From: Asaia prunellae JCM 25354
GTDB lineage: Bacteria > Pseudomonadota > Alphaproteobacteria > Acetobacterales > Acetobacteraceae
Assembly: GCF_000613885.1 (NCBI RefSeq)
Contig: NZ_BAJV01000011.1
Span: 62,001 to 126,000, forward strand
DNA: 64,000 nt
Reading direction: 5' to 3'
Shown here: positions 63,839 to 64,000 of the stretch, in pieces
How positions within the stretch are numbered: position 1 is the first letter of the stretch
Layout of the letters: every line of letters begins with the position of its first letter
Program-made: the position numbers and the translations under genes
The notes under the pieces: generated by a model
The model's input: the letters and a program-made list of their open reading frames with translations, nothing else
Database searches by the model: none
Told to the model about the DNA's origin: nothing

Positions 63839-64000
63839 ATGACCAGTTTTGCCGATCTTCAGCTTGCCATGCCGATTCAGCGTGCCCTGACGGAAGAGGG
63901 ATATACAACCCCGACACCGATCCAGGCGGGCGCTATCCCGCATCTGCTGCAAGGTCGCGATCTTCTTGGTCTGGCTCAGACCGGTACCGGCAAGACAGCG
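63839..64000 (+). CDS. DEAD-box RNA helicase, 5' part (RhlE-like)
   Basis: First 54 codons of an ATP-dependent RNA helicase cut by the window end. ATG 63839 has AGGAGG ten bases upstream. The Q motif is visible ([31 protein letters not shown]) and motif I begins in AQTGTGKTA. This start resembles RhlE/DeaD-type helicases, but the DEAD box itself lies beyond the window. Confidence 0.9.
   Translation, partial: MTSFADLQLAMPIQRALTEEGYTTPTPIQAGAIPHLLQGRDLLGLAQTGTGKTA

Overview
This window reads as a chromosomal segment of an alphaproteobacterium, most likely an acetic acid bacterium (Acetobacteraceae; genus not resolvable by eye). The signs are an alphaproteobacterial-type LexA box (GTTC-N7-GTTC) in front of lexA, a pyruvate dehydrogenase E1-beta subunit with its own lipoyl domain, the linked eno/ftsB, kdsA-pyrG-secG-tpiA and ppiD-trpEGDC blocks, cydDC, metX-metW, and the DUF2849-cysI-DUF934 sulfite reductase cluster. 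I see no rRNA, tRNA, CRISPR array, insertion sequence or prophage.

Layout. 1-7.7 kb: lexA, rpmG, ftsB, eno, then the minus-strand run tpiA-secG-pyrG-kdsA-OsmC-like, with a DUF3429 membrane gene between eno and the OsmC-like gene. 7.9-14 kb: ppiD and a tightly packed trpE-trpG-trpD-trpC operon. 14-20.6 kb: pdhA-pdhB-pdhC-lpd-lipA-ratA, which makes and lipoylates the pyruvate dehydrogenase complex. 20.7-27 kb: a small secreted basic protein resembling acid-shock proteins, cydDC, an OmpA-like lipoprotein and recQ. 27-33 kb: a PCuAC-like protein, nrdR-nusB-thiL, a GNAT-like conserved protein, an SDR and glk. 33-36 kb: a DAACS carboxylate/amino-acid symporter followed by an alginate-export-type porin. 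36-46.5 kb: the sulfite reductase cluster, a flavin reductase, AKR-Nudix-mtnK, an EEP-family hydrolase, carbonic anhydrase and alaS. 46.6-51.4 kb: an overlapping TonB-receptor/APH-type kinase/PnuC operon followed by GtrA, which looks like an outer-to-inner-membrane vitamin uptake and trapping system with unknown substrate. 51.7-64 kb: an orphan protein built from a 342-nt tandem duplication, an MFS exporter, an amidase, NAD kinase, MoaB, a 1250-residue WbsX/GT4/GT2 fusion, metX-metW, a nitroreductase and the start of a DEAD-box helicase.

Sequence quality. Seventeen otherwise intact genes, including eno, pyrG, pdhA, pdhB, trpE and cysI, are each broken by one net loss of one or two bases, nearly always next to a short homopolymer. 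In each case restoring the missing base(s) gives one full-length reading frame of normal family length. I read these as base-calling or assembly deletions, not as real pseudogenes, and annotate each gene over its full span with the approximate break.

The most interesting items are the TonB-kinase-PnuC operon with a terminator-like hairpin at its start, the tandemly duplicated orphan protein, the giant glycan-synthesis fusion, a perfect 16-bp palindrome in front of eno, and a 15-bp perfect inverted repeat upstream of the MFS gene.
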